Shown piece after piece: positions 25,972 to 32,581 of a stretch of DNA of 32,581 bases. How positions within the stretch are numbered: position 1 is the stretch's first letter; each line of letters starts with the position of its first letter. The position numbers and the translations under genes were made by a program. This stretch comes from SOIV01 sp964435925 (lineage in GTDB: Bacteria > Acidobacteriota > Aminicenantia > Aminicenantales > Aminicenantaceae), in NCBI GenBank assembly GCA_964435925.1, contig CAYTBG010000023.1, positions 1 to 32,581 on the forward strand, read 5' to 3'. The notes under the pieces are model-generated. The model searched no databases. It was not told the origin of the DNA and saw nothing but the letters and a program-made list of their open reading frames with translations.

Positions 25972-27012
25972 TTAATGTCGAAGCAATTTGCTGATTTCTG
26001 ATAATTGATAAAAAATCTTTTCAGATATGTCGACAGGGAGAGATCCTGTGCCGCAACTTGGGGTGAGAAGACACTTTTCCCATAGAAGAGTTTTATTGAT
26101 GCCTTTATTGGCCAAGTTTTGTATGCCATCTTCTAATTTTTTTACCAAGGACTCAGGAGTTTCTTGATTGACTTTTTCAGAAGTTGGAACTATTCCCCAG
26201 GCTAAAATACCACCTTTTTCTAGAAATGTGTTGATCTGCTGGAAATAATAGCCAATGGTCTCGCCATATTCGTAAGCATCAAAGCTAATGATGTCAACGC
26301 CTGCATCAATCAGGATTGTCCATTCGGTATTGCCGCAACAGTGAGTACCAGCAAGGCTGTCTTCTTTATGAATGGCTTCAATGATAACCTTTAGGTAATT
26401 TACAACATCCGGCCGCTGAACACTTACATATGTGGAGGAGCCGAAACCTGATAGAATGGGTTCATCAACAAAACAGATCTGATCATATCCTAATGGCTTA
26501 AATTTATGTAACAGCCATCGTGCTTTCATTATAATGCCCTTAACGATGACATCTCGAAAAATCTCGTTATAATAAATCGCTCTTTTATTCTCGTCTACTC
26601 TCCCCAGTCCAGTAGTGATTGGACCTGTGATTTGACTTTTGAAATATTTGATAGAAGATCGATTAATTTTAGATAATCTCTTTTCCATCTCGTAAATGCC
26701 ACGGCTAAATTCTGGGGATATTTTAAAATAATCTAAATTTTCCGTCATAAAGTTTTCGTAGAATTTTTCAAGTTCATTGGTAGGATCGCCACTGGTGTCA
26801 AAATACATCCTCTGTTTGGTTTCGTCCAAAACAACACGAGGTAATCCTTCGCTGAATTGAATTTCCATCTGTTCTCGGAAATTAGCATTTGGTAATTGAG
26901 GCCAAATTGGAATTTCAGGAGTAGTGCTAAGAACAATATTACAAGCTACTGCTGTATCCTGATGGGGGAAGCTACCTATGGCAGTCGCCATACATTTTGG
27001 ATTAAAGGGCAT
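25972..27012 (-). CDS. MetE/UroD-superfamily zinc methyltransferase
   Basis: 346 residues. GGAGG at 27019-27023, six bases before ATG 27012, decides this start over the upstream ATG at 27027. It is a single TIM barrel like the C-terminal half of cobalamin-independent methionine synthase: CMATAIGSFPH at the start, ICFVDEPILSGFG, then H224-C-C226 (AGTHCCGNTEW), a possible Glu in FDAYEYGE, and C320 (LLTPSCGTGSL). H-x-C..C matches the MetE zinc site. The folate-binding N-half of MetE is absent, as in 'core MetE' enzymes that use a methyl-corrinoid protein. It may make methionine, or be the methyltransferase partner of the module 2 corrinoid protein. It has its own promoter with the shared 19-bp box. 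Confidence 0.82.
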   Translation of the reverse strand: MPFNPKCMATAIGSFPHQDTAVACNIVLSTTPEIPIWPQLPNANFREQMEIQFSEGLPRVVLDETKQRMYFDTSGDPTNELEKFYENFMTENLDYFKISPEFSRGIYEMEKRLSKINRSSIKYFKSQITGPITTGLGRVDENKRAIYYNEIFRDVIVKGIIMKARWLLHKFKPLGYDQICFVDEPILSGFGSSTYVSVQRPDVVNYLKVIIEAIHKEDSLAGTHCCGNTEWTILIDAGVDIISFDAYEYGETIGYYFQQINTFLEKGGILAWGIVPTSEKVNQETPESLVKKLEDGIQNLANKGINKTLLWEKCLLTPSCGTGSLPVDISEKIFYQLSEISKLLRH

Positions 27013-27072
27013 AACTAACCTCCGCATAAAAAATTTATCTATCTAAAGATATCTAAATATTTGGGTGTATAT

Positions 27073-27111
27073 ATAGTATTTTTCTCTCTTTTTTTGTATA
27101 ATTATGCTAAT
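27073..27111 (-). promoter_or_regulatory. Promoter and 19-bp regulatory box of the MetE-like gene
   Basis: On the minus strand, ATTAGCATAATTATACAAA (27111-27093) is followed after 14 bases by TACTAT (27078-27073), 61 bp before the ATG. The identical box, the same 14-base gap and a similar TGCTAG occur before the corrinoid-protein gene. The box sits where an AraC-type activator would overlap -35. Its core GCATAATTATAC is a near-palindrome. Confidence 0.65.
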
Positions 27112-27149
27112 TTTTTTATTTTTATCTAGGAATTTTATAAAAATTGGCA

Positions 27150-27312
27150 TTGTCCCAAAATGACGGGATTCCATGTCATCGCAAGGAGTGAAACGACGTG
27201 GCGATCTCAACCTTTATTCCTATGAGATTGCCACGCTCCCTTTGGTCGCTCGCAATGACAATTTAAGAATCTTTTTTACTCCGTGCACTTTAATCCCGTC
27301 ACTTTGGGACAA
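27150..27312. repeat. MITE-like palindromic intergenic repeat, copy 2, with terminal inverted repeats
   Basis: TTGTCCCAAAATGACGGGAT (27150-27169) and ATCCCGTCACTTTGGGACAA (27293-27312) are inverted with 19 of 20 matches and bound a 163-bp element. Inner arms starting GTCATCGCAAGGAGTG (27175) and ending TCGCTCGCAATGAC (about 27259) form an imperfect hairpin related to copy 1. It has no coding capacity. With the promoter region at 27028-27111 it accounts for the 321-bp gap before the MetE-like gene. Confidence 0.85.
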
Positions 27313-27333
27313 GCTATAAAAATTAAATATTCT

Positions 27334-28110
27334 TTAAGGATCCTTATTCAAAGCCTTGTATATTTTTTCAAATTCTCGTTTTAATTTCTCATCTAATAAT
27401 TCAATCAATGGCTGTTCGAGCAAGTCTGCATCTCTTATTATCTCATGGTAGGAAATCATTCCCAGGATTTGATCTTGTGAAAATTGCTTGATGATCCAAT
27501 CCTTTTGTTTTTCATCTTGTATTTTATTTCCAACAATCCCAAAAGATTGAATATCTATTTCCTTGGCCATTCTCATGATTGTTTTGGAAGTAGAGATGCT
27601 CCTTGAGCCGGGTTCCACGATGATTATCATCTTATCGATGGATCTTGCGGTGGCTCTTCCCAAATGTTCGATACCTGCTTCCATATCAACAATGACGACT
27701 TCATCACGATTCAGGATTATCTCAGATAGAAGACTCTGGAGGAGTACATTTTCAGGGCAGGCACAGCCGCTTCCACCTTTTCGTCCTGCTCCCATCACCA
27801 GTAATTTTATCCCTTTAAAATCAACACAAAATTCATCTGGAATATCATGGACGGTTGGATTCATCTTGAAAAGTTGACCAAACTGCCTGGGATTTGCCCC
27901 TGTTCTTTCTTTTATTAATTTGCGCTGTTCAGAGATCGGGGTAATTGAAGATGCTTGTTCCGCAGGGATGCCGATTGCAGATGCTAAGTTTGCATCAGGA
28001 TCTGCATCAACAGCCAATACTTTATGCCTATCATTATTAAAATAATGGGCTAAAATACCGACTATGGTTGATTTGCCCGTACCGCCTTTGCCTGAAATTG
28101 CTAATTTCAT
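27334..28110 (-). CDS. cooC: CooC-type nickel-insertion ATPase, second copy
   Basis: 258 residues. GAAGGAAATAAC before ATG 28110 fixes the start; an in-frame ATG at 28173 has no ribosome site. The deviant Walker A GKGGTGKST is at 7-15 and VLAVDADPDANLASAIGIP follows. The metal site is C116-A-C118 (GGSGCACPENVLL), the canonical CooC form. VVIVDMEAGIEHLGRATA is the switch region. CooC loads nickel into the CODH C-cluster. No CODH gene is in its own transcript, so it may serve cooS of module 1 or have an unknown client among corrinoid-linked proteins. It is separated from the RACE gene by 107 bp, which hold a decayed repeat. Confidence 0.85.
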   Translation of the reverse strand: MKLAISGKGGTGKSTIVGILAHYFNNDRHKVLAVDADPDANLASAIGIPAEQASSITPISEQRKLIKERTGANPRQFGQLFKMNPTVHDIPDEFCVDFKGIKLLVMGAGRKGGSGCACPENVLLQSLLSEIILNRDEVVIVDMEAGIEHLGRATARSIDKMIIIVEPGSRSISTSKTIMRMAKEIDIQSFGIVGNKIQDEKQKDWIIKQFSQDQILGMISYHEIIRDADLLEQPLIELLDEKLKREFEKIYKALNKDP

Positions 28111-28124
28111 GTTATTTCCTTCAG

Positions 28125-28154
28125 TGAGATTGCTCGACTCCTTTTGCCCGATCG
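28125..28154. repeat. Degenerate copy of the palindromic repeat arm
   Basis: TGAGATTGCTCGACTCCTTT followed by TGCCCGATCG resembles the right arm of copies 1 and 2 (TGAGATTGCCACGCTCCC..) with several substitutions. It lies between the second cooC and the second RACE gene. The match is partial. Confidence 0.4.
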
Positions 28155-28217
28155 CCCTGTAAAGATAATTCAAATCCGACAGGACTCGCGATACAACTTA
28201 GATCACTTGGAGCAATT

Positions 28218-29984
28218 CTAGTTTTTAAATTCTAGTGCCTCAATAAAATATCTCTGAAACAACGGATCCGTTGCCAGTGAGAAATATTGAATTCTTTTTA
28301 CCAAAGATTCTATTTTTTTTCTCGCTTGCTGGGAGAGCAATAATGCTTTTGCTCCAGCGAGTGATGCATTGCCAATAAAAATTATTTTATCTTCATCGAT
28401 TTGAGGCAGAAGGCCTATTCTCATGCTATTTTTTATATTTAAATAATTGCCGAATGCGCCTGCAATGAATATCTCCTCCAACTCTTCTTTCTTTAATTCA
28501 TTTTTTAATAAAACCATCCTGATCCCGCTGTTTATGGCAGCAATAGCCAGCTGTATTTCTCTGATATCTTTTTGGCTAATATATATATTATCAGTGATCT
28601 GAATTCTTTTTGTTTTATTTATGATCCTGCCTTTAGGGGTAACCACCCCTTTATCCAAAAAGACTGAGATTAAATCAATAAGCCCAGTGCCGCAAATACC
28701 TATCGCTGGCTTATTTTTTATGGTATGCAAAACCAATTTGTTTTTATATTCTGCTTTATAGATTGCCCCAGGAATGGCTAACATTCCACAGCTGATATTC
28801 ATTCCCTCGAATGCCGGGCCAGCTGCAGTAGAAGTGGCAATAAATCTTTCTTTTGTCTTTAATACGATTTCACCGTTTGTGCCTAAATCAACAAATAGGT
28901 AATTGCCCTTTCTCCTTGCCAAATCAGAGGCAATGAGTCCTGCAGATATATCGCCGCCGATAAAGCTTTTAATATTTGGTGAAATATAAACTTTTCCATC
29001 TTTATTTATTTTGAATCCTAAATCGTCTGCAGATAATGGAGGTAAATGAGCAAAAACAGAGTGAAAAGGAGCCACTGCCAGAGTTTTTACAGGTAAACCT
29101 AGAAGTAAATGATTCATAGATGTATTCCCAGCAATGACAATTTCATAGACATGAGAATCATCTATTTTGTTTCTATCTAGAATTTGTTTAATCATTTCGT
29201 TTAATGTTCTTAAAATAGAATTCCTCAATTTAGCTAAATTATTTGAATCCTGAAAAGCAAAACTTATTCTCGAAATTACATCAGAGCCATATCTCATCTG
29301 ACTATTGTTTGCAGTCGATGAATCTATACTTTCCCCATTATTTAAATCAACCAACTCTACAACTACAGTTGTTGTTCCTATATCAATGGCTATTCCAAAA
29401 TTTTTACTTAAGGTGTCGTTTGGTTCAATACTTAATATCTCGCTCTCATTATACATCGTTGCAGTTATTTGAAATTTGCTTCGCTCCAGGATATCCGGCA
29501 ATTCTTTTAACAAATTTAAAGGAATAACTAACTTCTTTTTCCGAAAATATTTCTCTAGCAACTCTGACAAAGAATATGGAAAACCTATCTCTGGTTTTTT
29601 GAGCTGAAGATAATATTTTTTTACAGAAGGATTTATCAAAACTGGTAATTTTATTCCTGTTTTCAGGATAAATGCTTCCTGGATAATGGATTCTTCAGGA
29701 ATATTTATTTCTAAATCACTTTTAATCTTGTGTAAACAGGCGAGTCTATAATTCTTGTCTAATCTCTTCTGTTTAATAAAAAGTTCTTCTCTTTCACTGA
29801 GATGTGCAAGCTTTCCCTTCACTATCTCAACAAAGCATTTCCCACATAAACCTTTTTTATTACAATAAACACTAAGATTAATTCCTGCTTTTTGGATTTT
29901 ATCAGCTAATAAATCTCCTTCATGGGCTGTGATCGTTTTATTATGAGAAACAATATTTATTTTGTATTTAGCTGAATGATTCAT
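28218..29984 (-). CDS. Reductive activator of a corrinoid protein (RACE/RamA-like), second copy
   Basis: 588 residues, ATG 29984, 19 bp after the corrinoid-protein gene, with a weak ribosome site. The [2Fe-2S] domain has C41-x5-C47-x2-C50 and C83 (VYCNKKGLCGKC..RLACLHK). The ASKHA domain starts near 190: AIDIGTTTVVVELVDL, LFVDLGTNGEIVLK and IFIAGAFGNYLNIKNS. It differs from the module 1 RACE in length and linker, so it is a paralogue and not a fresh duplicate. In methanol, methylamine and O-demethylase systems such proteins reactivate the small corrinoid protein, and its neighbour here is exactly such a protein. Confidence 0.88.
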   Translation of the reverse strand: MNHSAKYKINIVSHNKTITAHEGDLLADKIQKAGINLSVYCNKKGLCGKCFVEIVKGKLAHLSEREELFIKQKRLDKNYRLACLHKIKSDLEINIPEESIIQEAFILKTGIKLPVLINPSVKKYYLQLKKPEIGFPYSLSELLEKYFRKKKLVIPLNLLKELPDILERSKFQITATMYNESEILSIEPNDTLSKNFGIAIDIGTTTVVVELVDLNNGESIDSSTANNSQMRYGSDVISRISFAFQDSNNLAKLRNSILRTLNEMIKQILDRNKIDDSHVYEIVIAGNTSMNHLLLGLPVKTLAVAPFHSVFAHLPPLSADDLGFKINKDGKVYISPNIKSFIGGDISAGLIASDLARRKGNYLFVDLGTNGEIVLKTKERFIATSTAAGPAFEGMNISCGMLAIPGAIYKAEYKNKLVLHTIKNKPAIGICGTGLIDLISVFLDKGVVTPKGRIINKTKRIQITDNIYISQKDIREIQLAIAAINSGIRMVLLKNELKKEELEEIFIAGAFGNYLNIKNSMRIGLLPQIDEDKIIFIGNASLAGAKALLLSQQARKKIESLVKRIQYFSLATDPLFQRYFIEALEFKN

Positions 29985-30003
29985 AATGATTAAAATCTAC
30001 ATA

Positions 30004-30639
30004 TCAATTTTTAAGGAGATATTTTACAAGCTCTACGGCAGAAGCAGCCTCAGGGGCAAAGCCGTCAGCTTTTATTTCATCAGCAAAAGCTTGTGTTATG
30101 GGAGCTCCTCCGATTATTATTTTAACATTTTGCTTTAATTTTGCTTTTTCAACCGTTTCTACTACTTCCCTCATATAGGCCATTGTTGTGGTTAAAAGAG
30201 CCGACATTCCTATTATATCTGGATTCTCTTTTTTAATGGCTTTTAAAAATTTTTCTTTAGGGACATCTATGCCTACGTCAACAATTTCATATCCTTCTCT
30301 TTCCAGCATCATGCCTACTATCTTCTTTCCAATATCATGCAAATCTCCTTTAATAGTGCCCATAACAATTTTTGCTTTTGGTTTGACTGTTTCAGAAGTC
30401 AGAAGAGGTCTTATTATATCCATGCCTGCCTTCATGGCCCTAGCCGCAATTAAGACTTCTGGAATAAAAACTTCATTGTTCTTGAATTTTACACCGATAA
30501 CATCCATTCCTCTAACTAAACCATCATTTAAGATTTCTTCTGCTGCAATTTTTTTAGAAAGGGCTGTTTTTATTAATTCTTTCACTGCGGCTGAATCTCC
30601 CTTTTCTATATTAGCTGCGATCTCTTTTAGAATTTTCAT
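30004..30639 (-). CDS. MtaC/MetH-like corrinoid protein
   Basis: 211 residues. AAGGA at 30647-30651, seven bases before ATG 30639, favours this start over ATG 30660. The N-terminal four-helix cap domain (about 1-85) includes LNDGLVRGMDVIGVKFKNNE and VFIPEVLIAARAMKAGMD. The Rossmann B12 domain has D99-L-H101-D-I-G104 (KGDLHDIGK), S146-A-L148 and GG near 177, all needed for base-off/His-on cobamide binding. Such proteins shuttle methyl groups between a substrate methyltransferase (MT1) and a second methyltransferase. No MtaB-, MttB- or MtmB-type MT1 is nearby, so the substrate is unknown. It is the first gene of module 2, divergent from the PocR/AraC regulator. Confidence 0.9.
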   Translation of the reverse strand: MKILKEIAANIEKGDSAAVKELIKTALSKKIAAEEILNDGLVRGMDVIGVKFKNNEVFIPEVLIAARAMKAGMDIIRPLLTSETVKPKAKIVMGTIKGDLHDIGKKIVGMMLEREGYEIVDVGIDVPKEKFLKAIKKENPDIIGMSALLTTTMAYMREVVETVEKAKLKQNVKIIIGGAPITQAFADEIKADGFAPEAASAVELVKYLLKN

Positions 30640-30666
30640 TTTTATATCCTTCAAGAGCACATCATT

Positions 30667-30686
30667 TGTTAAAAATTAATTTAACA
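30667..30686. promoter_or_regulatory. Inverted repeat in the leader of the corrinoid-protein gene
   Basis: TGTTAAA (30667-30673), AATTAA, TTTAACA (30680-30686). This perfect 7-bp dyad lies between the predicted -10 region and the ribosome site. It could be an operator or leader hairpin; A/T-richness makes chance occurrence possible. Confidence 0.3.
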
Positions 30687-30703
30687 TTTTATGGGGATAG
30701 AAT

Positions 30704-30742
30704 CTAGCATTTTATTTAAATTGTTTGTATAATTATGCTAAT
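30704..30742 (-). promoter_or_regulatory. Promoter and 19-bp regulatory box of the corrinoid-protein operon
   Basis: On the minus strand, ATTAGCATAATTATACAAA (30742-30724) is followed after 14 bases by TGCTAG (30709-30704), 65 bp before ATG 30639. The box is identical to that before the MetE-like gene. On the plus strand the same box contains TATAAT (30728-30733), so it may also cover the promoter of the regulator gene at 30766 and give autoregulation. Confidence 0.65.
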
Positions 30743-30765
30743 ATTAGCGAAGGTATTATATCAAA

Positions 30766-32025
30766 ATGAAAATCGAAAATTACATCACTAAAAGAAAATT
30801 CAACATGCTTTCAAAAGAATATATTTCAAGAACAGGATTACCACTTATTCTGGTCAATTTAAAAGGTGACATAACCTACGGGTCAAATTTATGTAAGTTG
30901 TGCGGGCAACTACTCGGAAGCAAAAATATAATGTTGCTAAAAAACTGCAGACTGAGAATGATCAGTGCCATAAAGGAGGCATTCCGTTGGGGAGAAGGAT
31001 ATATCACTACCTGTCCCATAGGATTAATCATGTTCGCTGTACCTGTGGTTTACAATAGAAAATTAATAGGAGGATTTTTGAGCGGTTTTGCTGTATTTCA
31101 TGAAATGAAAAAAGATATAGATGAGGAAATCTGCGAAAATTTAAAAAAATATTGTGATTCGGATACTAATCTCAGCCTGAATAAATTAGAACTAAAAGTT
31201 TTTTCTCTGGAAGAGGTAAGGGAGGATGTTTCATTTCTATTCATATTAACAAGAAAATACAATATAAATGATATGAATTTCCTAAAAGATGTAAACGAAA
31301 AATATGTTCAACAATATAAAATTGCAAATTTTTTGGATGATTTAAAAAGAAATACTTATGATGTTGGAAGAAAAATATTTGATAAGCAGGATGAAATCAT
31401 TCAGAAGGTTATACTCGGCGATAAAACCGGCGCAAGGGAAATCCTCAACGAATTTTTAGGCTCTATTTTCTTTGAAAGCGGGATGAATTTTGAAATATTA
31501 AAAGTGCGTATCATAGAATTAGTTGTCATCATTTCAAGAGCAGCCATAGAAACAGGAGTTGAAGCCAAGGAATTATTAGGACTCAACTATTCCTATCTTA
31601 CTGATTTAAATAAAGTAACGGATATCGAAGAGTTATTGTATAAATTAACTGAGATATTAGAGAATTTTATCAATAAAGTTTCTTTAACCAAAGAGAAAAA
31701 GAGGAAAACTAAGATTCATAAAATGCGCGAATATATCAATCATAATTTTACGAGAGAAGTCAGTGCTGGCAACGTAGCAAAATCGGCTGGGCTAAGTGTG
31801 GGTAGAACTTTGCATCTGTTTAAAGAAGAAACAGGAAGGTCGCTCTCGAACTATATAACAAAAATGAGAATAGATTACGGAAAGTATCTCTTGCTCAATA
31901 CAGATATAAATATTGCTGACCTGGCAAATGAAGTGGGTTTCTATGATCAGAGCCATTTTACAAAAAATTTTAAAAAGTTTGAAAGGATAACTCCTTCTCA
32001 TTTCAGATTAAAATATAAGAGTTAG
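30766..32025 (+). CDS. AraC-family regulator with PocR-type sensory domain
   Basis: 419 residues. The N-terminal 170 residues match the PocR sensory domain: LPLILVNLKGDITYGSNLCK, CKLCGQ, ITTCPIGLIMFAVPVV and LIGGFLSGFAVF, with several conserved Cys (43, 46 and nearby). PocR-type domains sense small metabolites such as propanediol and are frequent beside corrinoid methyltransferase genes. A helical middle (170-310) is followed by two AraC helix-turn-helix units (about 320-415): VSAGNVAKSAGLSVGRTLHL and DLANEVGFYDQSHFTKNFKK. It is divergent from the corrinoid-protein operon and is the likely activator acting on the 19-bp boxes. Confidence 0.88.
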   Translation: MKIENYITKRKFNMLSKEYISRTGLPLILVNLKGDITYGSNLCKLCGQLLGSKNIMLLKNCRLRMISAIKEAFRWGEGYITTCPIGLIMFAVPVVYNRKLIGGFLSGFAVFHEMKKDIDEEICENLKKYCDSDTNLSLNKLELKVFSLEEVREDVSFLFILTRKYNINDMNFLKDVNEKYVQQYKIANFLDDLKRNTYDVGRKIFDKQDEIIQKVILGDKTGAREILNEFLGSIFFESGMNFEILKVRIIELVVIISRAAIETGVEAKELLGLNYSYLTDLNKVTDIEELLYKLTEILENFINKVSLTKEKKRKTKIHKMREYINHNFTREVSAGNVAKSAGLSVGRTLHLFKEETGRSLSNYITKMRIDYGKYLLLNTDINIADLANEVGFYDQSHFTKNFKKFERITPSHFRLKYKS

Positions 32026-32134
32026 AGACATAAATCGGGTGGTTCCTCAGGCAACTGTTGTTACTAAGCCGAAATCCACGTAAACTTCTCTACTCGGACC
32101 CGAGTTCTCAAAAACATGAAAAACCACCAAAAAA

Positions 32135-32581
32135 TTATCTCCAACGCCGTGAAGATTTCCCGAAGGCTGAGTTGTTTTTTGTGGAGGAATCCTCTGATTC
32201 AAATAGGAGTTGTTCCAACTTTGACTTGGTCCCAATGATCAATCGCCGTTCTACTTTGATGATACGATTCTTCCTCCGTTTCTTGATAACTTGCGCATAC
32301 AAACAAATAGAATCCAAAAGGTTTTTAGCAGCCCAAGAATAAGGCTCAAAACCATCGGTTGTGAAAATGAATGGATTAACAATTTGGCAAGCATCGATCA
32401 CCTGATTCAGGAGTGTTTTAATATTGCGGCTGCCTACAACCTTGGAAATCCACAGCCGCGACCAGACTTCGATTGCTACGAAAATCCACATAGGCTTCTT
32501 CTTTGTTCCTGCGAAGGTTCGGATTCCATCAGCTTGAAGTTCAATTAATTGAACGCCTTTGAGTTTATGATCGTTAAACTC
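32135..32581 (-). pseudogene. DDE transposase fragment, cut by the right window edge
   Basis: The minus-strand frame is open from the window edge (HKLKGVQLIELQADGIRTFA) through MWIFVAIEVWSRLWIS, FIFTTDGFEPYSWAAKNLL and RIIKVERRLIIGTKSKLEQL to SEDSSTKNNSAF, then loses homology and stops at TAA 32135-32137. It resembles IS1-like DDE transposases with Asp in QADG and Asp in TTDGF. The expected C-terminus after NNSAF is missing, replaced by unrelated sequence, so it is probably inactive. The stretch 32026-32134 holds no supportable gene. Confidence 0.65.

Noticed and set aside
32047..32235. 62-codon minus-strand frame beside the transposase fragment
   Set aside because: It overlaps the transposase in another frame, has no ribosome site and no recognisable motif.
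1..32581. CRISPR array, tRNA or rRNA genes
   Set aside because: No regularly spaced direct repeats, cloverleaf-like sequences or rRNA signatures were seen; a covariance-model scan would be needed to exclude small RNAs.

Overview
The window comes from an anaerobic bacterium of fairly low G+C, probably an uncultured lineage known from a metagenome. The only N block is bracketed by identical 55-bp copies, the mark of a short-read assembly. It carries a bacterial-type Wood-Ljungdahl carbonyl branch with a stand-alone AcsB. It also carries secreted hydrolases, sulfatase-TPR and TPR-tailed proteins and an ECF sigma/caspase locus. That mix recalls Acidobacteriota/Aminicenantes-like genomes, but this placement is an impression and not a demonstration.

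Left part (1-9900), scattered single genes and debris. It holds a secreted CBM9/DOMON-like protein, a multipass membrane protein split by an artificial gap together with a 57-aa membrane peptide gene, and a seven-TM LuxR-type regulator. It also holds a secreted M20 amidohydrolase, a TerB-like protein, a lipoprotein-like serine hydrolase behind a sigma-54-type promoter candidate, and a secreted Ntn hydrolase with a TPR tail. Between them lie gene fragments: a TPR tail, an SBBP/InlB-repeat piece fused to a saccharopine dehydrogenase C-terminus, and a frameshifted transposase C-terminus.

Middle part (9900-15580). A tight three-gene operon encodes an ECF sigma factor, a membrane anti-sigma-like protein and an exported caspase-like protease with a beta-rich, barrel-like C-terminus. 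It is followed by an IS481-like transposase fragment joined to a 5'-truncated sulfatase-TPR pseudogene with an in-frame TAA, and by the last codons of an SDR oxidoreductase.

Right part (15576-32030), the metabolic core, two adjacent C1/corrinoid modules. Module 1 (minus strand, 25771 to 15576) is cooS - acsB - acsF/cooC - acsD - acsC - RACE (reductive activator) - homocysteine S-methyltransferase. This is the CO dehydrogenase/acetyl-CoA synthase with its corrinoid protein, plus a methionine-synthase-type methyltransferase where an acsE-type methyltransferase might be expected. Module 2 (minus strand, 30639 to 25972) is an MtaC/MetH-like corrinoid protein - a second RACE - a second CooC ATPase - a MetE-like zinc methyltransferase. 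It is divergent from an AraC regulator with a PocR-type domain. A perfect 19-bp box, followed at identical spacing by similar -10-like sequences, lies before both the corrinoid-protein gene and the MetE-like gene, so these probably form a regulon. The MetE-like gene is also bracketed by inverted copies of a MITE-like palindromic repeat.

Together the right part suggests an inducible methyl-transfer system that could feed methyl groups to methionine or to the CODH/ACS. Its substrate-specific methyltransferase (MT1) is not in the window. The right edge cuts a transposase fragment. No tRNA, rRNA or CRISPR array was recognised.
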